Shown: positions 6,231 to 13,850 of the stretch, in pieces
How positions within the stretch are numbered: the first letter of the stretch is position 1
Layout of the letters: each line of letters begins with the position of its first letter
DNA from: a bacterium
GTDB lineage: Bacteria > Patescibacteriota > Saccharimonadia > Saccharimonadales > Saccharimonadaceae
DNA length: 39,449 nucleotides
Assembly: GCA_030429445.1 (NCBI GenBank)
Contig: JAUIFG010000010.1
Coordinates: 1 to 39,449, forward strand
Direction: 5' to 3'
The notes under the pieces: model-generated
Told to the model about the DNA's origin: nothing
The model's input: the letters and a program-made list of their open reading frames with translations, nothing else
Database searches by the model: none
Position numbers and translations under genes: made by a program

Positions 6231-7442
6231 ATGACATTCTCTTTGGAATTACCCGAAGAAGTGGTTACCATTCGCGATTGGGTTCACGAGTTCTCCACCA
6301 AGGTGATACGTCCAGTGGCCGCCGAGTGGGACGAACGCGAAGAGACACCGTGGCCCTTGATTCAAGAGGCTGCAAAGATAGGCCTATACACACCCGAACT
6401 GTTCGCTCAAATGTTCTTTGAACAGAGCGGGCTTGGTATGCCAGCGATTTATGAGGAACTGTTCTGGGGCGATGCCGGAATCGGTCTCGCTATCATGGGG
6501 ACTGGCCTCGCTGCAGCAGCACTTGCCGCAAACGGCACGGGCGAACAGCTCGGTGAGTGGCTATTCCCGATGTTCGGCACACCTGACAATCCGCGCCTCG
6601 GCGCGTTTTGCTCATCCGAACCGGGCGCAGGCTCTGATGTCGGCGCAGTGCGCACCCGTGCACAATACGACGAGTCGTCTGACGAATGGGTCATCAATGG
6701 CGTCAAGACATGGGCTACTAACGGAGGCATTGCCGACGTCCACATTGTAGGCGCGTCAGTGTATCCAGATTTGGGCACTCGTGGTCAGGCAATGTTCATC
6801 GTGCCACCAAACACCCCAGGTCTGTCACAGGGACAAAAGTTCAAAAAGCATGGAATCCGTGCGTCACACACCGCAGAAGTGGTGCTCGACAACGTGCGGC
6901 TGCCTAGCACTCTCATCCTCGGTGGAATGGAGAAATTTGAGGAACGAATCGCACGAGTCCGCGAGGGCAAACACGCATCAGGGCAAGCTGCAATGGCAAC
7001 CTTTGAACGTACCCGCCCCATAGTAGGTGCAATGGCACTCGGTGTTGCACGCGCAGCTTACGAGTACGCACTGGAATACGCCGGTCAACGCGAGCAATTT
7101 GGTCGCAAGATTGGTGATTTCCAAGCCATCGCTTTTAAACTCGCCGATATGAAAATGCGCATCGATGCATCACGCTTGCTCGTATGGCGAGCTTCGTGGA
7201 TGCAACGTAACAACGTAAAGTTCACATCCGCAGAAGGTTCGATGGCAAAATTGTACGCCAGCGAAACTGCAGTACATGTCACCGATGAGGCTATTCAAAT
7301 ACTTGGAGGTAATGGCTATACAAGAGATTATCCTGTCGAGCGCTGGCACCGCGACGCCAAGATCTTTACGATCTTTGAAGGCACGAGTGAAATCCAGCGA
7401 CTGGTCATCGGACGAACTCTCACTGGATTGCCGATTCGCTAA
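6231..7442 (+). CDS. acyl-CoA dehydrogenase (orphan)
   Basis: This full-length 403-residue FAD enzyme has the N-terminal helical domain, the FAD/substrate motif SEPGAGSD (about 129-136), the VKTWATNG strand, the second signature [22 protein letters not shown], and the catalytic Glu383 in FEGTSEIQR. The family introduces a trans-2,3 double bond into acyl-CoA and passes electrons to ETF. No ETF, hydratase, thiolase or acyl-CoA ligase gene is present in the window, and Saccharibacteria generally lack beta-oxidation. The coding sequence is visibly richer in G+C than its neighbours (for example 6541-6720), which suggests recent transfer. CAGGAGC supplies an SD 5 nt before the ATG, and a strong terminator follows. 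The enzyme class is certain, the substrate is not. Confidence 0.95.
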   Translation: MTFSLELPEEVVTIRDWVHEFSTKVIRPVAAEWDEREETPWPLIQEAAKIGLYTPELFAQMFFEQSGLGMPAIYEELFWGDAGIGLAIMGTGLAAAALAANGTGEQLGEWLFPMFGTPDNPRLGAFCSSEPGAGSDVGAVRTRAQYDESSDEWVINGVKTWATNGGIADVHIVGASVYPDLGTRGQAMFIVPPNTPGLSQGQKFKKHGIRASHTAEVVLDNVRLPSTLILGGMEKFEERIARVREGKHASGQAAMATFERTRPIVGAMALGVARAAYEYALEYAGQREQFGRKIGDFQAIAFKLADMKMRIDASRLLVWRASWMQRNNVKFTSAEGSMAKLYASETAVHVTDEAIQILGGNGYTRDYPVERWHRDAKIFTIFEGTSEIQRLVIGRTLTGLPIR

Positions 7443-7470
7443 TCCAAACGATCACAAAGAGGAGTCCACA

Positions 7471-7518
7471 AAAGCGACAAACAGGTAGGCGTTATGCTAT
7501 CTGTTTGTCGCTTTTTTC
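7471..7518 (+). terminator. strong Rho-independent terminator
   Basis: AAAGCGACAAACAG (7471-7484) pairs perfectly with CTGTTTGTCGCTTT (7501-7514), followed by a T run. It ends the acyl-CoA dehydrogenase transcript and, in reverse, may serve the convergent prepilin gene. Confidence 0.93.
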
Positions 7519-7543
7519 ATGAACAAAATTAAATCAAAAACAA

Positions 7544-8158
7544 CTACTCGGTATAGTCCAATGCGATATAACAATAGTGACGATTTGGATCAGTGCCCGT
7601 ACCGCCTACCATGCCCGATGGACAAGTTGTATAGGCAGGATAGAGGCTATACAAACGAACATCAGTTGCACTGTAATATCGCAAGAAAGGCCCAACAACG
7701 TTAACTTGACTGTACTTGGCAGAATTAGTTGGCGGAGTGCCAACTGTCGAAAGCTGATTGAGGAGATAGGTGCCTGTTGATTCGGCAGCTTGATATGGGG
7801 GATTGGTGGTCGCATAGCAATAGGGGTTGCCGCTATACGTTGGGAAACCCGTACCCAGACAATACACATTCAATGCATTCGCACCAGGCCCACCACTCGT
7901 TGTAAGGTTAGATGCTGCCGGTGCAGGGTAGCTACCGTTAGTTGCTCTGTAGACTTCAAAGAGTTTGTGCCAAGCCTTTAGTTCACTGGTAATTGCAGAT
8001 ACTTGGGCTCGTTGTTGGATGCCTGTATAGGCAACCGTGACGATGGCTGCCAAAATACCAATCACGACCACGACTATCAACAATTCAACGATAGTAAAGC
8101 CCCTTGATGATGAGTCATGTTTGTTTTGTTTTGATAGTTTCAAGAGATGCCCAATCAT
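7544..8158 (-). CDS. type IV prepilin-like protein (copy 2)
   Basis: The 204-residue paralogue of the prepilin at 881-1504 has the same processing motif (RGFTIVELLIVVVVIGILAAIV) and a nearly identical first 70 mature residues, plus the same four cysteines and final LDYTE. The central loops differ (for example VYCLGTGFPTYSGNPYC against RYCLGTGFPQASGSGYC). The shared N-terminal helix lets both enter one filament, while the divergent head could vary surface properties. The gene is alone, with a promoter matching that of copy 1 in architecture. It may be a major and minor pilin pair or a gene pair under diversifying selection. Confidence 0.9.
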   Translation of the reverse strand: MIGHLLKLSKQNKHDSSSRGFTIVELLIVVVVIGILAAIVTVAYTGIQQRAQVSAITSELKAWHKLFEVYRATNGSYPAPAASNLTTSGGPGANALNVYCLGTGFPTYSGNPYCYATTNPPYQAAESTGTYLLNQLSTVGTPPTNSAKYSQVNVVGPFLRYYSATDVRLYSLYPAYTTCPSGMVGGTGTDPNRHYCYIALDYTE

Positions 8159-8164
8159 AGCTCA

Positions 8165-8194
8165 ATCTTAGCATAAGGGCAATGTACTACACAA
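8165..8194 (-). promoter_or_regulatory. leaderless promoter of prepilin copy 2
   Basis: On the minus strand TTGTGT (8189-8194), an 18-nt spacer and TGC-TAAGAT (8165-8170) precede ATG 8158 by 6 nt. The layout is the same as for prepilin copy 1, including the 18-nt spacer. Confidence 0.55.
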
Positions 8195-8219
8195 ACGGAG
8201 TTGTTAAAGACAGACATCA

Positions 8220-8248
8220 TTGACTTTTATAAAATATAATGTTATAAT
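8220..8248 (+). promoter_or_regulatory. sigma70-type promoter
   Basis: TTGACT (8220-8225), 17 nt, TATAAT (8243-8248). Transcription would begin near 8255 and give a leader of about 30 nt for the gene at 8288. Confidence 0.75.
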
Positions 8249-8287
8249 TGAAGTAGTAGACAACTAGCGAACCTGATCAATGTAGCC

Positions 8288-8518
8288 ATGAGTAAATTTG
8301 AAAAAAGTACAAACTCTGAGCAAATCAAACTAAAAAGTCGACATATCCGGGAAATGGGTGCACTTTTTGCCAAATTTCTTGATAGGTATCCAGAGATTGA
8401 CCCAAACTTTGCCGATGACACAACAAAAGATCAAGAATTGGCATGGAATGAATTCAACAAAGATATGCGTATAACTCAACAGATTGAATTGTACGAATCT
8501 ATCATTGAACAAGAATAA
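8288..8518 (+). CDS. small hypothetical protein
   Basis: This is a 76-residue soluble, helical protein with a basic N-terminal third and an acidic C-terminus (ELYESIIEQE). No family, signal peptide or membrane segment is recognised. A good promoter lies upstream, but there is no convincing SD before ATG 8288. It is a single-gene unit placed just before the ribosomal stalk operon. Confidence 0.65.
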   Translation: MSKFEKSTNSEQIKLKSRHIREMGALFAKFLDRYPEIDPNFADDTTKDQELAWNEFNKDMRITQQIELYESIIEQE

Positions 8519-8537
8519 GCAATTTTTCTAGAAATAG

Positions 8538-8565
8538 TTGACTTTTCACTTCCATTTGTTATACT
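8538..8565 (+). promoter_or_regulatory. promoter of the rplJ-rplL operon
   Basis: TTGACT (8538-8543), a 16-nt spacer and TGT-TATACT (8560-8565) form a good extended promoter. Transcription would start near 8572, just before the L10 leader, leaving about 370 nt before rplJ. Confidence 0.75.
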
Positions 8566-8579
8566 TTCTACAGCATTAC

Positions 8580-8668
8580 ACCAAAGACCGTAGCTGTTCG
8601 AAAGAGCTTAATCCGCTACCGAGGCGTGATCAAATAGATTTTGATTATTTCCACCACGAGTCTTTGGT
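8580..8668 (+). ncRNA. ribosomal protein L10 leader
   Basis: The sequence shows the conserved L10 leader layout: outer helix ACCAAAGAC (8580-8588) with GTCTTTGGT (8660-8668) and the internal CGTAG...CTACCGAGGCG core. In other bacteria the L10-(L12)4 complex binds this RNA and represses its own operon. It stands directly upstream of rplJ-rplL, as expected. Confidence 0.85.
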
Positions 8669-8709
8669 AACTGCGAGAATCCAAGACTCGTTTTTTATTT
8701 CTCGTAGTT
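8657..8709 (+). terminator. attenuator terminator overlapping the L10 leader
   Basis: CGAGTCTTTGG (8657-8667) pairs with CCAAGACTCG (8681-8690), followed by TTTTTT. Its 5' arm is the same segment that closes the L10-binding helix, so the two folds exclude each other. A third option pairs AACTGCGAGAA (8669-8679) with TTCTCGTAGTT (8699-8709), which would bury the U-run in a loop. Transcription attenuation by L10-L12 is the likely mechanism. Confidence 0.75.
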
Positions 8710-8944
8710 ATCACAGTAAGTGTATGCGAACTTTGACAATTCGGATCGAATCAACCAAGCGTATCGCGCCAGCCTACTTCTGACAGAGTCAGAACTCTGC
8801 CAGCGCTTTAGGCGCACTGCTTCGTTAACGGCTCTAGTACTCACTTCGCTGTACTTCTATGTACAGCTTGTTCCGTGCTTCGCCGTTGCCTCGCATTACG
8901 TCCTAATACGTTCGGTTGTCACAAAATTTAACCAAGGAGTTTCA
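8710..8944 (+). promoter_or_regulatory. long leader segment between attenuator and rplJ
   Basis: About 235 nt separate the attenuator from rplJ. It holds several short complementary pairs (for example CTGACAGAGTCAG near 8781 and GTACTTCTATGTAC near 8851) and no convincing small gene. AAGGAG at 8934-8939 is the rplJ ribosome-binding site. The reading frame stays open upstream of rplJ, but without a start supported by an SD. Confidence 0.5.
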
Positions 8945-9469
8945 ATGGCGATTACTAAATCAAAAAAGAACGAATTGGTTGCTGAAGTTTCAGACTTGCT
9001 TGCCTCATCAAAGCTCACTGTCTTTGCACAATGCAACGGACTATCTGTTGCAAACATGCAAGATCTTCGCCGACAGGCGAGGGAAGCTGGCGTTGTCATC
9101 AAGGTGGTCAAAAACCGTCTGGTTCGCGTCGCAATGAGCCAAAACGATACGTACAAAAACACTGACACATCGCTCCTCACCGGCCAACTACTGTACGCAG
9201 TCAGCGCTGATGATGAAGTGGCTCCAGCAAAAGTACTCGACACATTTGCAAAGACCAATCCGGCCCTTGTATTTGTCGGTGCCTTTGGCATGGAAGGTGA
9301 AGTAATGGACGCAACTGCCGTCGCCGCTCTGGCAAAACTGCCATCAAAGGGCGAACTTGTCGGCCAAGTGGTATCTATGCTGCTGTCACCAGTCAACGAT
9401 GTTACAAACGCATTGAGCGGAAACCTTCATGCCCTCCTAGATGGCGTAGAAGCAAAAGCCACAGCGTAA
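8945..9469 (+). CDS. rplJ: 50S ribosomal protein L10
   Basis: The 174-residue protein has the usual L10 layout: an N-terminal globular domain that binds 23S rRNA near L11 (MAITKSKKNELVAEVSDLL...VKNRLVRVA) and a C-terminal helix that carries L7/L12 dimers (about 140-170). ATG 8945 is preferred because AAGGAG is 5 nt upstream and the product then begins like other L10 proteins; upstream in-frame starts would add some 75 residues from the leader. It is co-transcribed with rplL after a 71-nt gap and is probably autoregulated by the leader. Confidence 0.95.
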   Translation: MAITKSKKNELVAEVSDLLASSKLTVFAQCNGLSVANMQDLRRQAREAGVVIKVVKNRLVRVAMSQNDTYKNTDTSLLTGQLLYAVSADDEVAPAKVLDTFAKTNPALVFVGAFGMEGEVMDATAVAALAKLPSKGELVGQVVSMLLSPVNDVTNALSGNLHALLDGVEAKATA

Positions 9470-9540
9470 CTTCAAGCAACCAACGCTTAGTAAGCTAGGT
9501 TACTAGCAAACTAATAAACTAAATCCTGAAAGGATATTAC

Positions 9541-9921
9541 ATGGCTGACGTAAAGAAACTTGCAGAAGAGCTAACAAAGCTTACTGTACTAGAAGTAAAC
9601 GAATTAAAAACTGTACTAAAAGATGAATACGGTATCGAACCAGCTGCTGCAGCTGCCGTTGCCGTTGCAGGCCCAGCTGCTGATGCTAGTGCTGGTGCTG
9701 AAGATGAAAAGAGCGAATTCACTGTGAAACTAGCTGACGCTGGCGCACAAAAAGTCGCCGTCATCAAAGCCGTAAAGGAAATCACCGGACTTGGTCTAGG
9801 TGAAGCGAAAGCAATCGTTGATGGCGCACCAATGGCCGTCAAAGAAAAAGTCTCAAAAGACGAAGCAGAAAACGCAAAGAAACTTCTGGAAGAAGCTGGC
9901 GCAACTGTCGAATTGGTTTAA
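9541..9921 (+). CDS. rplL: 50S ribosomal protein L7/L12
   Basis: The 126-residue stalk protein is complete: an N-terminal dimerisation helix pair (1-33), an Ala/Gly-rich hinge (34-53) and a C-terminal domain with the conserved [27 protein letters not shown] that recruits translational GTPases. GAAAGGA gives an SD 6 nt from the ATG. A strong terminator 33 nt after the stop closes the operon. Confidence 0.98.
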   Translation: MADVKKLAEELTKLTVLEVNELKTVLKDEYGIEPAAAAAVAVAGPAADASAGAEDEKSEFTVKLADAGAQKVAVIKAVKEITGLGLGEAKAIVDGAPMAVKEKVSKDEAENAKKLLEEAGATVELV

Positions 9922-9954
9922 TACCAATCCTTCAATCGATCCGAAAAGTCATAC

Positions 9955-9984
9955 AAAAACCGCCCCAATTTGGGGCGGTTTTTA
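9955..9984 (+). terminator. Rho-independent terminator of rplJL
   Basis: AAAAACCGCCCCAA and TTTGGGGCGGTTTTT form a perfect GC-rich hairpin with terminal T-run; the A-run makes it usable in both directions, serving the small minus-strand gene that ends at 9986. Confidence 0.95.
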
Positions 9985-9985
9985 G

Positions 9986-10141
9986 TTACTGCATTGTCCC
10001 AGAACCATACGTACCTGGTTCTTTAGGGGGTCGTTGATCCTGTTCCATCTGTTTCGATGACGATTCGGGATCTTTTGCACCAAATAAGCGATTCTTTAGA
10101 CTGCGGAAAAAGCGAAATATGATAGATTGGTTCGTAAACAT
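9986..10141 (-). CDS. 51-residue hypothetical protein
   Basis: The frame from ATG 10141 encodes 51 residues. An amphipathic basic helix (about residues 5-22, IIFRFFRSLKNRLFG) is followed by a polar Ser/Gln/Pro-rich tail ending GTYGSGTMQ. A longer frame from an upstream start at 10246 exists, but a leaderless promoter (TGG-TATACT then 6 nt) points exactly at 10141. It ends within 2 nt of the shared terminator. The helix could be a membrane-binding or RNA-binding element. No family is recognised. Confidence 0.5.
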   Translation of the reverse strand: MFTNQSIIFRFFRSLKNRLFGAKDPESSSKQMEQDQRPPKEPGTYGSGTMQ

Positions 10142-10515
10142 AAGCCGAGTATACCACAGCGTTTTTTGCAATACTACAGACAGCCGCGTAGATAATCTAT
10201 TGCTTACAAAGATAGTCGAAACCCGCCACATGGACGGGCCGACCAAAGCTATAAAGTTTTGTGCAATGTTCCTTTATTTAATTTTCAGACAGAAGAGTCA
10301 ACCATTCCTGCATTTTTGACATTTTGACAATCATGAAATCTAGCCAGTCAATTACATTTGTCTTGCGCAAAAAAAGAGTTTATTCCGTCGTTTCTACAAC
10401 GAAAATTATTTTTTTACTGTTAAATTTGTGGACAACTTTACTTTGATTTGACATGCTACGAGTCACCTGTTATATATAGGTGCAATATAACCAAAAACAG
10501 ACAAGGAATGCGAGA
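10142..10515. promoter_or_regulatory. divergent intergenic region with promoters on both strands
   Basis: Minus strand: TGG-TATACT (10148-10153) 6 nt before ATG 10141. Plus strand: TTGACA (10448-10453), 17 nt, TATATA (10471-10476) for the gene at 10516. CACCT...AGGTG (10464-10482) forms an inverted repeat around that -10 and could be an operator. TTGACA-like words also appear near 10315-10330. The middle part (10160-10440) is AT-rich with no supported gene. Confidence 0.55.
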
Positions 10516-11031
10516 ATGTCTGATTTACCAGAAAAACAAGTAAAAAGACTAACATCACTTATACAGGAAGCGGAAACAAACCTAGCAGCTGCCAAGGAGC
10601 TTCTAATTAGTATTATCGGAGATGATGGAGTTGCGATTACTCCAAAATCAGGCCAAGAAGACGTCACGGGCAAAGTTGTCGAGGGCGTATTTGACGGCCA
10701 AGTCATGATTGGACCTGATGGCAAAAATTACCCGGTACCAGCAAACTACGCCAGCAAATCAAAATTGCTAGAAGGTGATGTCCTGAAGTTGACCATTGCC
10801 GATGATGGTAGCTTTATTTACAAGCAGATTGGGCCAATTGAGCGCAAACAGGTTGTTGGCACCCTAGTCCAGCACGATGGTGCATACTACGTTGAAGCGG
10901 GCGGCAAGGAATATCGAATCCTCCTAGCGAGTGTCACTTTCTTTCATGTTAAAGAAGGTGATCAAGTCACCATTATCGTTCCGGTCGATAATCCAGATGC
11001 CACTTGGGCAGCAGTTGAAGCTCCCCTCTAG
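10516..11031 (+). CDS. conserved hypothetical protein with coiled coil and beta-barrel-like domain
   Basis: The 171-residue soluble protein starts with a helix (about 5-35) and continues with two regions rich in beta strands separated by Gly (VVEGVFDGQVMIGPDGKNYPVP, then LLEGDVLKLTIADDGSFIYKQI, then EGDQVTIIVPVDNPDATW). The repeated EGD-x-(V/L)-x-(L/I)-x-I pattern suggests OB- or TRAM-like small barrels, but I cannot name a family. ATG 10516 is chosen over an in-frame start 36 nt earlier because AAGGA precedes it and the strong promoter would begin transcription between them. It meets the metalloprotease gene tail to tail, with the stop codons overlapping by 4 nt. Confidence 0.75.
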   Translation: MSDLPEKQVKRLTSLIQEAETNLAAAKELLISIIGDDGVAITPKSGQEDVTGKVVEGVFDGQVMIGPDGKNYPVPANYASKSKLLEGDVLKLTIADDGSFIYKQIGPIERKQVVGTLVQHDGAYYVEAGGKEYRILLASVTFFHVKEGDQVTIIVPVDNPDATWAAVEAPL

Positions 11032-12272
11032 GATTCTTCTTGCTTCGAAATATCTGTATAGAGAATACCTCTGTCGGACTGATACTCTATCCTAACACTA
11101 TATGTATTGATTTTAATTGTCTGAGTTGAGCTTTCTTGGTTCGAAAAATGAATATATCCAAGAGATAATGTTGCTACATCATTGTCATTAACCAAAGAGA
11201 CATGGACTCTTGATTCTTTTTGCTCGAACAACAGCCTGTCGTAAAACATTTCTCGCACACCAAGCCCCTCCTGTCTGACTACTATTTTTAAGGGTTCGCT
11301 GAATTTAAGTGATGAAAAGTTCCTACTTTTATCAGAATTTGGTACGAGTGTCTCCTTCTGATCAATAGGATAATGAGTATCAGGTTTTAGCTTGAGCGCT
11401 CTTTCAGGCCATTGTAGATACCAGGCTTGATATGCATCTGGCTCAATCTGATTCGTATGTTGACCCATGAGATTGTTTTGCCCATCATATTCTCTGTATG
11501 CACCCAGCTTTATAGAGCTAATAATGCTTGATAAATCAATCACGCCATTATTATTGCTAGGAAGATTTTGGTATGACGAGTGCTCCAACTTACTCATATG
11601 TCCGAGTTTATAAAGATGGCCCGCTTCGTGCGCAATGACATCGGCAAGCGTATCCTTGTATTCATCTTTGGTCTCAAAATCTTTGGGCTTTACATCTTCG
11701 TGAACATCAAATACATCCGCGAAGTCACCCGAGGCAAGTCCGTGGCCACCCTGACATTGCTTTACATCCGTAACACTAACAACATAATTATAATCGCGAA
11801 GATTCATCTCGTCTTTGGCGATGAACGAACCAAGTTTTTCAATATCTTTACTGGCACACTCTGGATTAAGTTGATTAAACCTCTCATTTGCACTTTGCGA
11901 TGCCAGCATTGGCACCATCGTTACATCAACCAAACCACCAGTACCCCTTGCAAGAATACTATCCGCATCAGCCGATGCTATTGCTAGTTGATCCAGCGAC
12001 AGTCCATCACCATATCCAATAACGGCTATTTTTCCAAAACGATCAGAAATGCAGTCAAGGGCAAGGCCGAGCTCATCGCCTGCTGCTTTTTCGTTATTGC
12101 TAATATCACAAGAAGAAACTTTTTCACTATTATCTACGAGCGCCATAGACGCAAAAACCGTTACCAATAACGTACAATATGACCCGACCGCTCGAGCATA
12201 CATCGCCTTTTTTTCGGAGACAGAGTAGTGATTCGCAAATCTGGACATGCGTCCTTTTTGACGTTCCTGCAT
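11028..12272 (-). CDS. secreted or membrane-anchored zinc metalloprotease (metzincin-like)
   Basis: The 414-residue protein has an N-terminal hydrophobic segment (about 29-46) as signal or anchor. The zinc site is H215-E216-A-G-H219-L-Y-K-L-G-H225, and a downstream NLMG (Met269) fits the Met-turn. The canonical metzincin glycine three residues after the second His is Lys here, with Gly two positions later. Several cysteines in the pro-part (C55, C74, C139, C173) could form disulfides. Residues 300-414 look like an all-beta C-terminal domain. Secreted proteases of this type digest extracellular or host proteins. ATG 12272 follows TATAAT by 5 nt (leaderless); ATG 12248 with AAGGA is the alternative. 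Confidence 0.85.
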   Translation of the reverse strand: MQERQKGRMSRFANHYSVSEKKAMYARAVGSYCTLLVTVFASMALVDNSEKVSSCDISNNEKAAGDELGLALDCISDRFGKIAVIGYGDGLSLDQLAIASADADSILARGTGGLVDVTMVPMLASQSANERFNQLNPECASKDIEKLGSFIAKDEMNLRDYNYVVSVTDVKQCQGGHGLASGDFADVFDVHEDVKPKDFETKDEYKDTLADVIAHEAGHLYKLGHMSKLEHSSYQNLPSNNNGVIDLSSIISSIKLGAYREYDGQNNLMGQHTNQIEPDAYQAWYLQWPERALKLKPDTHYPIDQKETLVPNSDKSRNFSSLKFSEPLKIVVRQEGLGVREMFYDRLLFEQKESRVHVSLVNDNDVATLSLGYIHFSNQESSTQTIKINTYSVRIEYQSDRGILYTDISKQEES

Positions 12273-12389
12273 TATTAATTATAATAACATATTTTATATA
12301 AAAATACAATACTGCTCAATCTCCGCAACAGTCTTTCCACTTGTAATCCACATCTATAAAATACAACGCTCTTACATCAAAAAACATCG

Positions 12390-12401
12390 TACAATAGAAA
12401 C
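12390..12401 (+). promoter_or_regulatory. leaderless promoter of dnaX
   Basis: TACAAT (12390-12395) ends 6 nt before ATG 12402, with no SD. The -35 is weak. Confidence 0.4.
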
Positions 12402-13850
12402 ATGGTAAAAGAAGGGGAGAAAGCCGGCACTCATACGGCGTTGTATCGTAAATACCGTCCGCATTCGCTTGATGAGATTGTCAGCCAAAGCCATGCAACG
12501 GACATCTTACGACGCAGTCTTGAACAAGGCAAGATTTCTCATGCCTACTTGTTGACTGGACCAAAAGGCGTCGGCAAAACATCAATTGCACGGATCCTTG
12601 CGCACAACATCAACCAATTGCCCTACAACAGCGATGAGCAACACCTTGATATTATCGAGATTGACGCCGCTAGTAATAATGGGATTGACGACGTCCGTGA
12701 ACTACGCGACCGTGCCGGATTAGCGCCAATTTCAGCACCCCGAAAAATTTATATTATTGACGAAGTTCACATGCTATCAAAGCCTGCGTTTAACGCTCTT
12801 CTCAAAACTCTCGAGGAACCACCGGCGCATGTTGTGTTTATACTGGCGACAACCGATTTACATAAAGTACCGGCTACAATTATCAGTCGCACACAACACT
12901 TTGCATTTCATGCAATTAGCCGTAATGACTTAGCGACACATTTGAAAAAAATCGCCAAAGGTGAGGGTATCAAAGTGTCCGATGAAGCCCTTGATATGAT
13001 TGCAACAAGGGGTGATGGTAGCTTCCGTAACGCTATCAGCCTACTGGATCAAATGTCTGGCTACGCAAACGAAGATGACGGAATTACAAGCAAACTAGTT
13101 GAATCAACCCTGGGTCTTGCGCCGACTGACGCTATTAATGCACTCCTCGATGCCGTTGCAAAAAATGATGTTGCTACCATTATCAGCACACTCGATACAC
13201 TAGAAAGTGAAGGAATCCAGGCCGACATACTAACCGACCAGCTCATTGAAGCTATCCGTGACACGCTGATGGAGCACTCTCAATCGGTTGAACTGCTTGA
13301 TTCATTGCTAGAAATATCTCGTTCGTCACAGCCACAAATCAAACTCTTAACATCCCTCGTTAAAGCAACTAAGCCAAAGGCTGTCGTCACAAAATCAGCG
13401 GTTGTCACCAAACAGCACCCAACCGTCATCGAAGCTCCAGTAATTATTGTCGATAAAAATGACATGCCGACTGAAGAAGCCAAAAAGCCAAAACCTGAAA
13501 AAAAGAAAGAAAGACCAGTTTCAGAGCAGCCATTCGATTGGGATAAACTCATTGAACACATGAGGCAAGACCAAGTTGCTCTGTATAGCGTTTTGAAAAA
13601 ATGCAGCTATGACTTCACGGGCAACACGCTTACACTCTATACTGGCCGCAAATTCAACAAAGTCAAACTGGATGAACCAAGGTACCGATCAATTCTCAGT
13701 AGCACACTGTCAAACCTCGGCCAACCTGATCTAGAAATCATTACACACGCCACCGCTAAACCACCGTCAGACGAAAAATTAGCCAAGGTGGCTGCAATGA
13801 TGGGCGGTGGAGAAGAAGTCACACTAGATGAATCGGAAGATGGCTCATGA
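12402..13850 (+). CDS. dnaX: DNA polymerase III subunit gamma/tau
   Basis: The 482-residue clamp-loader ATPase shows RKYRP, Walker A GPKGVGKTS (53-61), the SNNGIDDVREL segment, Walker B DEVH (120-123), sensor 1 (ILATTD) and the SRTQHFAFH arginine-finger region. The usual four-cysteine zinc module between Walker A and the DAASxxxxDDxRE motif is absent: the loop NQLPYNSDEQ has no Cys. Residues 330-385 form a Lys/Glu/Pro linker, and a C-terminal domain of about 95 residues may contact the polymerase. It loads the sliding clamp during replication. The stop codon overlaps the dnaB start (ATGA), so the two are translationally coupled. Confidence 0.95.
   Translation: MVKEGEKAGTHTALYRKYRPHSLDEIVSQSHATDILRRSLEQGKISHAYLLTGPKGVGKTSIARILAHNINQLPYNSDEQHLDIIEIDAASNNGIDDVRELRDRAGLAPISAPRKIYIIDEVHMLSKPAFNALLKTLEEPPAHVVFILATTDLHKVPATIISRTQHFAFHAISRNDLATHLKKIAKGEGIKVSDEALDMIATRGDGSFRNAISLLDQMSGYANEDDGITSKLVESTLGLAPTDAINALLDAVAKNDVATIISTLDTLESEGIQADILTDQLIEAIRDTLMEHSQSVELLDSLLEISRSSQPQIKLLTSLVKATKPKAVVTKSAVVTKQHPTVIEAPVIIVDKNDMPTEEAKKPKPEKKKERPVSEQPFDWDKLIEHMRQDQVALYSVLKKCSYDFTGNTLTLYTGRKFNKVKLDEPRYRSILSSTLSNLGQPDLEIITHATAKPPSDEKLAKVAAMMGGGEEVTLDESEDGS

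Noticed and set aside
6449-6778. Frames antisense to the acyl-CoA dehydrogenase
   Set aside because: Open frames are expected opposite a G+C-rich gene; no start signals or known motifs are present.
8720-8944. N-terminally extended L10 (start at 8720)
   Set aside because: The extra 75 residues come from the structured leader, have no SD and do not look like any L10; ATG 8945 with AAGGAG is the normal start.
11580-11987. 135-residue plus-strand frame
   Set aside because: It lies entirely opposite the metalloprotease gene, with no promoter or SD and an unnatural Ile/Arg-rich composition.
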